Below are positions 30,816-42,000 of a stretch of DNA of 64,000 nucleotides, piece by piece. The notes below the pieces were generated by a model. The model was not told the DNA's origin and ran no database searches. It worked only from the letters and a program-made list of their open reading frames with translations. This DNA comes from Daphnia carinata (lineage: Eukaryota; Arthropoda; Branchiopoda; Diplostraca; Daphniidae), in NCBI RefSeq assembly GCF_022539665.2, contig NC_081331.1, positions 8,091,534 through 8,155,533 on the forward strand, in the 5' to 3' direction. The translations under genes and the position numbers were made by a program. How positions within the stretch are numbered: the first letter of the stretch is position 1; each line of letters opens with the position of its first letter.

Positions 30816-31714
30816 TACCCTACTAGCACTGTGCCGTCATAGGGACATTCGTAAGATATCCGTCGTATCCGAGCTGGATATCCGTTTCGACGTCCGACGG
30901 ATATCACAGGGACTTCCTAATGTCCGCTCTTAGGGACATCACAACAAGGATGTCTTGTCGGTTTGCATATGAATGTCCCCATAACGTCCATGTACAGATA
31001 TCCCTGTAACGTCCCGCAGAAACCAAATAAGGATGTGGCGCGTACTTAGGAAAGGAGAAAAAAGAGGTGATGTATACTGGATTCGAACTCGAGACTCCCG
31101 CACAACAGCCGAGTGTGCTATCCATTAAACCAATTCAAGTTGTATAAATTAATGTTGTTAATTGTTGTTAATTGATGTTAACCAGAGAAATGAAAGTTTT
31201 CCTGAGAGATCGTAAGTATCCTAGTAACGTACCTCAGTTAATTAGGTTGCATTTCTCAGGCCCATTATTACAGTCCAAAATCACAGTATTGTTTAACTGT
31301 ATCGTGATTGCCGTCTATAACTGAATAATAAACTAACTTAATGATGGATTCTATGCCTATTTTTTATTATGAGTCCCTGTACAATAAAACACGTCGGGTT
31401 TTTGACGTCATTTGGATGTGGAATTCAAATTTTTGCCGTATGTCCCCGTTTGGACATCCGATGTATGTCCCCGTTTGGACATCCGATGTATGTCCCCGTT
31501 CGGACATCCGTTGTACGTCCCATTGTAGACCGCTGCCCGAAGGCAATTTCATCTCCTCGTTGGATATCTCTGAGATGTCCGGCTAAGGATGTTCGAACAA
31601 CGTCCCATTAGGTACGTCCATAGGATGTCTCAATGGCGTCGAAAGACGACGGACCTAAATCGGATCTGCCGACGTCTCTATGACATCCTCAAGACAAAGT
31701 GTGCTAGTAGGGTA
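30816..31714. mobile_element. Non-coding TIR element (MITE-like) with a tRNA-like core
   Basis: Perfect 14-bp inverted ends TACCCTACTAGCAC at 30,816-30,829 and 31,701-31,714; if the outer TA is a target duplication, the 12-bp TIR is CCCTACTAGCAC. Similarity continues imperfectly inwards. Inside are many GGACAT/ATGTCC and GATATCC motifs on both sides, a 25-bp tandem repeat (about 3 units, TATGTCCCCGTTTGGACATC, 31,439-31,515), and a tRNA-like sequence at 31,078-31,140 (minus). No transposase ORF is present. It lies within the 2.5-kb stretch that splits the gag relic. Confidence 0.75.
31078..31140 (-). other. tRNA-like sequence (SINE or tRNA-derived)
   Basis: The minus strand has an A-box-like TGGTTTAATGGATAGCA and a B-box-like GAGTTCGAATCC with a hairpin between them, as in tRNA genes. 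The acceptor stem does not pair well, so I do not call a functional tRNA. Confidence 0.5.
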
Positions 31715-32149
31715 CTGCTGTACCATGCGATCCACACCGTGACGTTAGCTTTTATTTCACTAATTGTAGTGCTCGACCTCCATCCTATTGAAACAGTTTT
31801 ATTGTTTGTGTTTTTAATCATTTCTTTTGGTTGCCTTTGTTAGTTCATTAACGTTAGCGAATAATTTTTTGGAACCCACACATTGTCTTCGTCATTCGTG
31901 TGAAAAACAGCCGCCTTAATAATTTATTGAATAAACAATGGTAAACCCCAAAATTTATATTATCTAACAATTTTACTTGATTTTATATATTTCTTTGAAA
32001 CAGCCAAATGTTTTTGTGTTACTTGAAACGCACGAGTCTTACTTTCATGGAGGGATCTTCTAAAGCACTCCTGAGCATATCACCAACAATTTCTTGAATT
32101 GAAAATATTGGCATGTTCCTCCATAATTTTCCAGCTTCGTGCTCTCATT

Positions 32150-33560
32150 CCCATCTACAATGCTTTCAAAAGATTCTAATCATGAGTCGAAACGTACAAG
32201 AGGGCTTCCCGAAAAAGAAGGAAGTAATTGTAAACGGGAGGTCTGCTGGTTATTTTGGGCTGGTCATTTAAATCGTTAACAGTGGCTGCTCTTGAGGGAG
32301 AAAAAAATTCAACCATGTTTGGATTCAATGTGGGAAATTTCGAAGTTCCTCCCTTCGGATTCTGAGGGTGCTCTGCAATGTTATGCGTAATTGCTCGAGA
32401 TTCTCTTGCTTTTCTTCCGGTTGATTGGATCGCTGAACTCGTGGGGAGTGTTAAGTGCGTGAGGAAGTTGATGGTTGGTTTCCTCGGCGTGTCTGTCTTC
32501 CCCTCAGTGTGTTTTCCGACGGCGGAGATTCTTGCTGAATTGGCGCTGCTTGCTGTTGTGTTGGGTTCGGTTGTATGAATAACAGCGACTGTCTCAATTG
32601 TCTTTTTGTTTGCGTGAGTCTTTGTTTGATATCCCTCGCATGTTGCTCTTGGTAGCCCTAGTGGCTTGGTGACTTCAGGGAAATTGTTCAATTGGTTCAA
32701 GATGAATACCATTTCTGGCTGCAACACCTTCAATTGGTGACCGACTGTAGTTTCCTTAGATATGAGGATAGGCTGTCGGCTTCCATTAGAAACGTTTGCT
32801 GAGATTCCAGCAGATAAATCTCCTCCAGCAATCTCTTCCAGGACGGATCTCTTCCAGTATTGATACCTCAGACACCTCCGAGGATGAGAGGATAATACTC
32901 TCCAACTCTCGTCCCTGTCTCTGATGTCTCGTCTCGGAACGAAATCGAAGAGCTACTTCTCCAATTGTTGGTGTGAGCTTTTGCAAGTCGATGATGTCGT
33001 AGATCTGTCCCTGCAGGAAAATCAAAAACTGTCTCGCGTGCGTCGTGAAAATTTTTGTCAGCTCGGTCACTAGTTGCTCCGTTTTCCGGTTCGTCTTCCT
33101 CTTAGTCGGCCCACGGGTTTTTCTTTCCAGAATGGACGTCGAGTATCCAAAAGAGTCGTCGGACTCTACCAATCTGCTTGTGTTTGCGGGTAGACTTGGT
33201 TTTTCTTCCGGATGTCTTTCATCTACCAGATGAGAGGGTCTCAGGCTTTCGGGTCGCTTGACTGGAACTCCTTCTCCCTCTCCTTGAAACTTCTGATGGC
33301 TAGTAGTAGGAACGGCAACTGGCTTATTGGTGTCTGGAAAATGCTGTCTTGATTCTTCTTTGCTTCTTGAGATATATGCTGGATGCTTACATAGAGCTGG
33401 TTTTCCATTGGGTGTATTTCTGTTCTGAAAAAGATTTGAAACAGTGCTCGATACAGCGCTTGATGGGGACGGGTTTTTGGAAACAGATTTCTTAGGTGAA
33501 GATGGCATACTAATTTAACTAGAAAGGAGGGCGAATTTTTCACAGTCGTGGCTTTAGAAT
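32150..33560 (-). pseudogene. Gypsy gag relic, N-terminal and overlap region
   Basis: Decayed minus-strand copy of gag of the same family, with several frame shifts. The gag frame (QGEGEGVPVKRPESL) and the overprinted +1 frame (SQLPFLLLAI, FKEREKEFQSSDP, THARQFLIFLQGQIYD, LNNFPEV) are both recognisable; the overprinted ORF's ATG aligns at 33,408. The first ~110 gag residues are missing. The capsid part is broken at about 32,150 and resumes at 29,640. Confidence 0.75.
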
Positions 33561-34010
33561 TTGAGAGTCGTTTACCCACAACGCCGAATATATTTTCTAA
33601 AGGTAGGCTCAAGAAGAATGAAACAACAAATACACAATTTTGCGAATAAGCGGGGAACTGGAAAGTACAAAAGTAATGCAAGTGGAGCTTACCGCGTTAT
33701 ACCGAGGAAAGGGAAATATAAGAAAACGCAAGTTGAGTTGAGTAAGAGAACAATACAGCTTCATGAACACTCTGCAAATAGAAATAACACGTGGGGATAG
33801 TCATATAAAGGAAATATTAAGCGGAATGAAACGGAACACTACTTAATTGAATAAACATAAAAATACTAAATGTAACTGTTAATCAATAACTTGAAACTAA
33901 CGGGAAAGGACCTACCGACCAGCTCTGTAGAAATTGGGAACTAACTAGAGAAACAAAATGGCATCCTTTTATAGGTTTCGGATGTATTAAGAAAACATAG
34001 CATTTCCGAA
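33561..34010 (-). repeat. Decayed 5' LTR of the Gypsy relic
   Basis: Upstream (on the minus strand) of the relic gag, sequence resembles the R/U5 side of the intact LTR: TACCCACAACGCCGAATATATT against TACCCACAATGACGACTATATT, and GGAGCTTACCGC against TGAGCTTACCGC. The outer end is not clear. Confidence 0.5.
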
Positions 34011-34576
34011 TTGATGCAACCAGGATGTCTTTCACTTGCGCGTCGCACGTGCCAACATTTCAGGTTCATGGAAACCGATGGCGCGATGTCCTACTCATGA
34101 GTCAGATCCAATCACAAATAAGAAAAACAAATACAGCTCATGGAAAAGGCAATGACACTTGATAATTATGAGTTGTGATGATATAATTTTAAGATAAAAG
34201 GGAGGAAATAACAAAGTCAATAATTTCGTTCGGTTTTTCGAATTTACCGTCACGTTGCTCTTCATTTTTTACGATTAAGTTCCGATAGTGCTATAGTATT
34301 TATTAGGTTCTTAATTTTTTCCAGTTTTGTTTTAAGAAATTTAATATCGGTTTGCAGTGTGGCTATTGGCCTTTTTTTCGTTCGACTTCTGTGTCGTGTC
34401 CTTTTGTATATAATCATTCATCTTAGTTGCTTCACTAAAAATAGAAGAAAATCGATCATCATGTAGAGTGACGATTCTTTCGATAAGCAACTTCGAGATC
34501 TTGTTACGTTTGATCATCCTCTTTCCAGTTTTTCCAGTTTTTCTATTTTGCAAGTTTAATCTTGTGGGTGGTTAAG

Positions 34577-35700
34577 GCTGCCCAGACAACACGCGTGGTT
34601 TTTTTTCGGGATAAAAGCCGTCTTTTCGAAACCGAATTGTAGGACCGGAAAAAGACAGCTTTTATCAGGCCCAGACTGGTTCTTTTTTGCCAAAACGTGC
34701 GGTCCGAAGCGCAATAAAAGATGCGTTTTTTATCGGGCCTAAACTAGGCATATTCCACGACCTTACGCGGTTCGAAACGCTGTGAAAAAGACGGCTTTTA
34801 CTGGGCCGAAATCAGGCTTTTTAACCAAAGTACACATGGTCTGAAACCCAGACAACACGCCTGGTTTTTTCCGGGATAAAAGCCGTCCTAAAAACCTTAT
34901 ATAGAACCGGAAAAAGAAAGCTTTTATCGGTCCCAAACTAGGCACATTTCACGACTTTATACGGTTTGAAACCCTGTGAAAAAGACGGATTTATGCCTTA
35001 TCAAAAAGTTTACGAGAATCAAGCTATTGAAATAAGTGTAAGCTAGAATAAAGGGAGTCAGGAAAACATATATATTAATTTAGCATAAGAAATGCTCCAA
35101 ACAAGCATTAGTTATGATAGGTCTTAAATATCAAATAATTCATTTCCTTAAAAAATTTTAAAATCATACCTCAGTTTAGAATCTTAAAAAAATTTAGCAT
35201 AATTGGGTTAATTACATTTGATGGGAACTAGGGTTTACTTTAATTTCGACTACATCTTTATGTTTTTAAAATCCTGTTTGGGATCTGTTGTCGAAAAAAA
35301 CTTAAGTATTTCCCTTCATTTGTGTTAAATTGCTCGGGAATACTAGCATAATTATGTGTAGAATGGTCTAGTGGAAAGAGCATCTGAAAGTGGTGCGGGA
35401 GACCCGAGTTTGATTCCAGCCACGGCAATCTTTTTTCACTTTGCCTTTAATGTACGGGCGGGCAAAAAACTTTTATTAGCCCAATAAAAGACGTCTTTGG
35501 GCCCGACCAAAAGACGTCTTTAGGACCACGTCACGGTACAAGAACCCTACAAAAGACCGTTTATAACCCAGGTTTGGCGGTCGTAAATACCAGAATTGGT
35601 CGATTTTTGGCCCATTCTGAGACGTTTTTAATACGGTATGCACCGTCCCGTTGACTAGAAAAAAAGACGTCTTAAAGACGGAAAGGTGCTGTCTGGGTGC
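34577..35700. mobile_element. Second non-coding TIR element with internal repeat and tRNA-like core
   Basis: Ends CCCAGACAACAC (34,581) and, inverted, CCCAGACAGCAC (35,686-35,697) match in 11 of 12 positions. A ~266-bp unit starting CCCAGACAACACGC is tandemly repeated (34,581 and 34,847). Both flanks are rich in GGGATAAAAGCCGTC and AAGACGTCTTT motifs. A tRNA-like segment lies at 35,357-35,432. No ORF is present. Confidence 0.6.
35357..35432 (+). other. tRNA-like sequence inside the second TIR element
   Basis: It has an A-box-like TGGTCTAGTGGAAAGAGCA and a B-box-like GAGTTTGATTCC, with TGCGGGAGACCC between them. That phrase resembles TGCGGGAGTCTC in the other tRNA-like sequence. Not called as a working tRNA. 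Confidence 0.5.
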
Positions 35701-36410
35701 ACTCTCTGCTTCTTTTTTTGGCGGTTTTTCTGTGGCCAAAATGATTACGATTTGCGCATGTTATTCCATGGGCAATATACGACTGAAAATTGAAGGGCAT
35801 ACAGTCAATGTTATATCTGTTAGGGGGTTTTCGGTTTTGAACTGTAATATTGCTGTTGGGGCTGGGACTCTATCTGTTCTTTCCGTTTTTCTTCTACGAA
35901 ACTTATTGGGTATTTTTTTTAGTTCTTTCTTGACACCTCGTCTGTATGTCCAAGTGGAACTCCAGCATGGATTACCACTTTTGATTTTTCGTGTGATCTA
36001 GGTAGAGAGCGTATTACCTCTATTCGGTTTAGTATGGATGTTGTTTTAAGGAGGGCTTGATGTTGGGCAGGAGAACTTGGGCGGATCAAATGGTCTCCTC
36101 CTGACACGATACTGATATTTAATGCAAAAAAGCCTACTTTACGTCGAGTTGCGGTATGGCCTATTTCCTGAGGTTTCATTAACTTGAATTATGTTCAGTA
36201 TTTACCTTATATAGACCGAGAGAAGGGGTGGAGGGGACATGTTGGGTAGTTAGTCAACTTAGTGGTTAGCGTAACTCGTCTCGCTCGTACAGGAAATTGT
36301 CACACTTGTACTGTACTTGCCAGACAGCAGCAAGTGATGACTTAGACAAAAAAGTACCTTAAATAAAAACCAAAAGGGGATTTAACTATTTTTGTTAAAT
36401 TTTAACAGAC

Positions 36411-36788
36411 TCACAAAAGACCACTAGGGAACCCAGGGAACTCATCTAACGGAGTTTTGCAGCCATATTTTATATTATTTCGTGAATTATTCCACTTCCG
36501 CACTGTGTAGGCTATCTCCGTATATTGCTTAGGGTTAATTTCTTCTGATGATTTCTTTCCACGGACACAGCGTGGTCCAAGTAGCGAGTGACTCGTATCT
36601 CTGAAAAGATAACCACCGTTTCTTTCTTCTTTGTCACCCGAGACAATAACGCAATCGAAAAACACAATTAAAAGACGTTCTGGGAAAGGTATGCCTGTAA
36701 TTGGGCAACTCCTCCTAAAACTCCAACTTCTCCTAGTAAATCCTATAGAATCCCGACAAATCGTACAGTGAAACACTACTATGAACAC
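36411..36788 (-). CDS. Unrecognised ORF, possibly BEN-domain-like
   Basis: A 125-residue minus-strand ORF. The stretch from RLLIVFFDCVIVSG to RGKKSSEEINPKQYTEI faintly recalls the end of a BEN domain (a DNA-binding domain common in crustacean and viral proteins). No splice structure was established. It could be a chance ORF. Confidence 0.22.
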   Translation of the reverse strand: MFIVVFHCTICRDSIGFTRRSWSFRRSCPITGIPFPERLLIVFFDCVIVSGDKEERNGGYLFRDTSHSLLGPRCVRGKKSSEEINPKQYTEIAYTVRKWNNSRNNIKYGCKTPLDEFPGFPSGLL

Positions 36789-37188
36789 GCAGAAATAACG
36801 GTTTAAGCCTTACTCGTAGAGAACGCTTTGGGAAGTTTTTACTTTAGCTCCGTCATCGAACTACCACAGGTTGGATTTGCATGTAACCAATAAAGCGGGC
36901 TTTGATGTGGAATGCTAATTACTTACTTTTTCTTGCTATCTAAGATCGCGAGATTGTTACTTGTTGATATAGGGTAAACTATACACGAAAACGAGTGTAT
37001 TCGATATGAGGGGAAAAGTCATTTTTTCATTCCGACTTTTAAGGATTCCGAGTTTTATTTTTAAGGGGAATTCTGTAATAGTTGATTCAACAAAACTTTA
37101 CAGGCTGAGAAAGTGATGTGGGCTGTTTTTTCTGTTTTTATTTTTTTTTTCACAAAAAGTTTTACTTTATTTGTTTTGAACAGGAGGC

Positions 37189-39025
37189 TCACATGGAAAA
37201 CTTTTCAGGGGCGATCACTCGCTTGCACAATCGCGCAAGCAAGCCAGACATTTGCAGTAACGAACCCAGCCCTTGAGCTATTTTCATGTGCGTTAACCCT
37301 ATTTCCTATAGTGCACATGGAAAATACAAAGGATTGTTGTAATTAAACCGAGTTATGCGTGTCCAATGGCTATACGTACCTGGATAAACTCAAGCATAAT
37401 GTATTCTGGAAGGGTGTGATTTCGGCACACTCGAAACACGCTGGATATGATGTCTTCAGCTGCATATCCCAATTCGTACAAATGCGCCATAATCTGCATC
37501 AATCACTGAACAATGAAACTTTTATGTTAATCGACACCATAACTGGTATACCGTATAGGCATCGTCGATATTTCCTTTTACGCAGTGGTCAATCATGTCT
37601 TTGATTAACATGGGATGAGGTTCATCGCATACCTAACGAAACAGAAACTATAGGATACCTGATTCACAAATTTACAATAAAAGTCAATTTTTCACCTTAA
37701 AAACATTTTCACTGTTTACGTGACCAAAGCCTTGTACTGTTGCCTGCAGATTGTTTAATGCCTGGCATTTTTGGTATTATTTTTGTTTAATAATGAATGC
37801 AAAAGAAGAGGAAGAGCAATGTAAAATTTCCTGGTTTCCAAACATACCTGTCGTAAGTCCCCTTGTGCCGTAAAGACAATTGCTTCTAGTCCATCATCGG
37901 TGTGACTGACATGTTCTAGTTGACAAACTTCTATCATCTTCGCAAGAATTTGCGCATCACTTAATTTTCCATATCTAATCATGGCGCATCGACTCTACAT
38001 ATAACATATAATATAACGTGGATTTTTCCTGTACACTTCCAAAGTGATGTGCAACGCAATTAATTGTTAGTTAGTACCTGAATCGGCTCTATAATTTTAT
38101 CACTAGTATTACAGGCCAATGCAAACCGCGTTGTTTTACTATACAGTTCCATGGTACCTATATTGTTATGAAGGTATTAGAAGTTTTTTTCCTATTAAAG
38201 TTATACTTATGAGTTTTATTTTTACGTCGGAGAGCCTGTTGGGCACCTTCAGTCATGCTTTCATTTTTAAAGATAAAAAAAAAAAAAAGAAAGGAAAAAA
38301 AAGTGTGATTACATTTTACTAACAAACATTATACGTATGAATGTGAACCTGTCTGCTTCATCCAATATAATTATTTTTTGTCTGCCTTTTGGTAAAGTAA
38401 CTTTTTGTTGGGCAAACATTTTGATTTTGTTCCTCACAATATCAATTCCTCTTTCATTTGATGCATTAAGTTCTAATACAGCATCTTTGTAGTTTTGTCC
38501 TGGAGGAGACAACAAACATTACGAAAAAAACAATGAAAGTATTTTAGAAAATAAAATACCAAGCAGGGTGCGAGCTAGGCAAAGAATTGTGGTTGTTTTC
38601 CCCACACCAGGAGGCCCCTATTAAGTCAACATTTGCCTAGTTATAGATTAGATAAAAAATGCTAGCTCATCGCTCATACAGCAATTATGATATTCGGAGT
38701 ATTCCCTTCTCTTGCAAAAACTTCCAATCTGCCAACTGCATCTTCATTGCCAACAATTTCTTTGAAAGTTACTGGGCGATACTTTTCTACCCTGTTACAA
38801 AAATAAATTTACTGTAATAATATAAATATAGAAATAAAAATAAAGCCACAAAAACTCTTTGGTTCATCCTGAACCCTTTAATTGGCTTTAGTCATGCCAA
38901 TTTAACAAAACACTAGCCAACTTTTCTTATCTTATTAATTTTGATTACCATGGCATATTGTCTTTCTTCCCACTAATTTTCGTTGGATCGACTGACAGGG
39001 AGTTTTCTTTAACGTCTATTTCCAT
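37189..39025 (-). CDS. RFC2: Replication factor C subunit 2 (clamp loader, RFC2)
   Basis: A complete gene of 11 exons: 39,025-38,949; 38,791-38,680; 38,617-38,560; 38,499-38,349; 38,257-38,226; 38,157-38,078; 37,994-37,848; 37,761-37,696; 37,632-37,552; 37,493-37,380; 37,305-37,189. All introns are short GT-AG and in phase; total 344 codons plus TGA (human RFC2 is 354). RFC loads PCNA on primed DNA in the nucleus. Walker [10 protein letters not shown], Walker B ILDEAD, the SRC box ([11 protein letters not shown]) and the C-terminal collar ([10 protein letters not shown]) are present. The match is to RFC2 rather than RFC4/5, by [18 protein letters not shown] and [10 protein letters not shown]. 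Exon 5 is only 32 bp. No damage is seen, unlike most host genes in the window. Confidence 0.95.
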
Positions 39026-42000
39026 TTCGTGCAAGCTTAAGGAGTATGTCCACACCTTCAATGTCCATAAACATTCAAATTCAACTACAGAACCTACAGA
39101 AGAAAATTAGTCACTGGTAAGAGAACAGTGAGAGTTGCAGCTGCTTGAGAGAGGAAAACAACGTTGGAGAATAACAAAGCTTAGTGGCGGGAACCGCGGC
39201 TTACTTTATGCAACATGGCCAGGATAGTTTTTTTCCTTCATAAATATCTGTTTGTTTGTTTTTTCTTCTTCGTCGTTTCGGAACTATAACTGTTGTAAAT
39301 TTGTAACATTGTTTTAAGGCTCCAACTTTCATAGAAGTTCGTCGACTTGAAACTTTCGCTAATTTAAATCAATTCGATAAACGGGTAGGGTTCGCCCCTT
39401 GTCCATCGGGTAGCTTTTTAGCTTATCGATTGGTTCGTGGATCATGCATTCTTTTGGGTTTCGGGGCGTTTCCTGTCCGTAAGCAATTGGATTGTTTCGT
39501 AGTCCAAGCTAATGCCTGAAAAAAATAAACCGGGTACAAAAACCCGATTTCAAACCCCGATTGCACCGCTTTCTGTTTCGTTTGCCCCGACTTCTACGCG
39601 ATTTACTTGGGTATTGAATACAAAGTTCAAATTCCAAAAATAGGAAAGGGATGCACATTTTTCAATGCGTGAGTTGGTGGTTCTACAATAGGCTGATGAC
39701 TATACATTACCATAATCAACAGAACTTTGTTTCTCTGATAATCTGCATCTGTTCATGATTAAGACACAATGGACGTGGTGCGGAGTAGGAGGCTTTATGA
39801 ATATAGAAGAGTGAACGGCAGGAACGGGGTTTTCCTATTTGCACTACTATATTTTTCACTTTCTGATTTTTGTTCCATTTACTCATTCTTTAATGTAACG
39901 AGATCAACTAACTACAAACTGTCAACTTTAATTCATGATTAAACATCTGCAATATAGTTCTGTGACAAATGATGACTAGGGCATCTCAAATTATCGCATC
40001 GTCCGTTTCCCTGAATTTGGAATGATTCGCGAATGTGACGCAGTGATGACCCACAGCCACGACGCATCAATCCAGGAAATGCGAAGTTTCTGCGTAAATC
40101 TAAAAATCGGAAAAAGGTAATCAAGTAGCTGTTTCGAAATCAATCAGTTGCTCCCAGTCTATCAGTTGCCTTCTTAGCGTAATCACCTCAAATCTAGTGC
40201 TCCTTTCTTCTACGTTCTCAATGGAGTTTTCTTGCTATTTCCACTTTTCTCTACTTCTCTTTTTGTCTCATCTCCTAATTTGGTATGTTAGTCGTTAATT
40301 TTTTAATTATATCAACCTTAGACTTACCCCAAAATATATCGGCATTGTTGACAAAACGCCTTCACTTCCCTTTTTAATTTTTTTATTAATTTGGTAAGAA
40401 GTCCACCTTCCCAAAGAGGGTGGAGTCAAACCTTTTACACTAGCATAGAAAAAACTTTATTCAAAAGATAACAATATAAGAATGGTACTCTTCTACTTCA
40501 ATCTTCTACTTTCCCTGACCACCCACTAGTTGCGTTTCTGGAAACAGACCTCATATAAAATAGCATGAAATACATAATATCTATGTATCCTGTCGAAAAA
40601 ATTTACATTTTACTCATTCCCCACCTTTTACATTGCGTCTATGGAGCGATTTTTCTTTTATATCGAATTACTCGTCACAACAATTTAAGTACAAAAACAA
40701 AACAAAAAATAATAATTCTGAACACTCCTCGATAAGGTACTGTTATAGGATAGGTGGCATATGTTTGTATGCATAATACCTTAACGGCATGTATGCATTC
40801 AGTTGTAGATTAGTTTCCTGTTGCACGCCACCATTTCCTTTGGTAACCTAACCTACCAAAATGAACTCCTTTTTAGTTTGTGCATACAATTAGAGCTAAA
40901 AATTTCGCGACCTTCTCAATCTTTTCTCACATTCAGTATATGCATGGATTGTGCACTTTGGTTGCGGATAGTAGAAATGATGCCTTTTTTTAATATGCAT
41001 TTCGCGAGATAATATTAAGTTGTTCGTTTTGCCATAAAATAACACTATCTACATCAGCAACAATATCGTTACATTAGTTACTCTCCGACGGCAGAATACA
41101 TATTATAGCATACATACAAAATAATACATTTCAAAGAATTTCTTAGCTCTAGCACAGTAATAAAGGCCCTAGTTTGCAACTTCCAAATTGATAATTCGGT
41201 CCCAACAGAAACTAAGAATGAAATTAATTAAGGTTGTTCAGCTTTTGTCGCTAGTAATTAAAGTTAAGATACCCTCGACGCAAATTCTAATTGCCAACTA
41301 AATTTGTTTTTCTATCAGAGAATTTTGTATTGATTCTAAAACCGACCGTAAATAACTACGGCATTTTCGAGATTTCCTTTACTGTAAGCTGTCTTCGAAG
41401 TTTGAAATGTAAATTTTTGTTTTGTTTAAATTACAAATAGCCTCCGAATCACGGCTATTTTCTGATTGTATAGCCTCTCGAATCCGGGTTGTAAATCTAA
41501 CACTTTTCAAAGGGAAAATAATTTTTTTTTTTAATTTTCAGGTTCGTTTTTTCCTAATCGCTAAGTAACTGAGACCACCAAATGCACATTGAAAAGTTAC
41601 CTTTGACTTCATCCTTTGAAATTCCGTCTGGCATTATTTTGAAACACGTATATAATTGCTTGAAAAATGTTCAAAATATTTTCTCTAATTAAGGTTTTCT
41701 AGGGATGGAATCTAGGCCCCACAGAGCTACAATATCTCGATGTTTGAATATAAAATCGTTGTGTTAAGCAAGCATGTATACCGGATGGTTGTCTGCTGGA
41801 AAGTTGCTGCGATCGTTGTATTCGAAATCAAATGGGGAAGAGGCAGAAGCAAGGCAGCACCAGGTAAATCCCTACTACAATATCCAAAAGAAGTCGACAA
41901 AACTAAAAACTACTGAAGTTTTCATAAAATGTTCCAAAGAAATATGTGTTCGAAAAAGGGACAACGGTTTTCTGAAATATTAACCGTTTCTTGCCGTTTC

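Noticed and set aside
31439-31515. Short regular repeats as a possible CRISPR-like array
   Set aside because: Units are directly tandem with 4-bp spacing, within a TIR element in a eukaryotic genome; no spacers.
31078-35432. Two tRNA-like sequences as functional tRNA genes
   Set aside because: A- and B-box-like motifs are present but the acceptor stems do not pair and both lie inside repeats.
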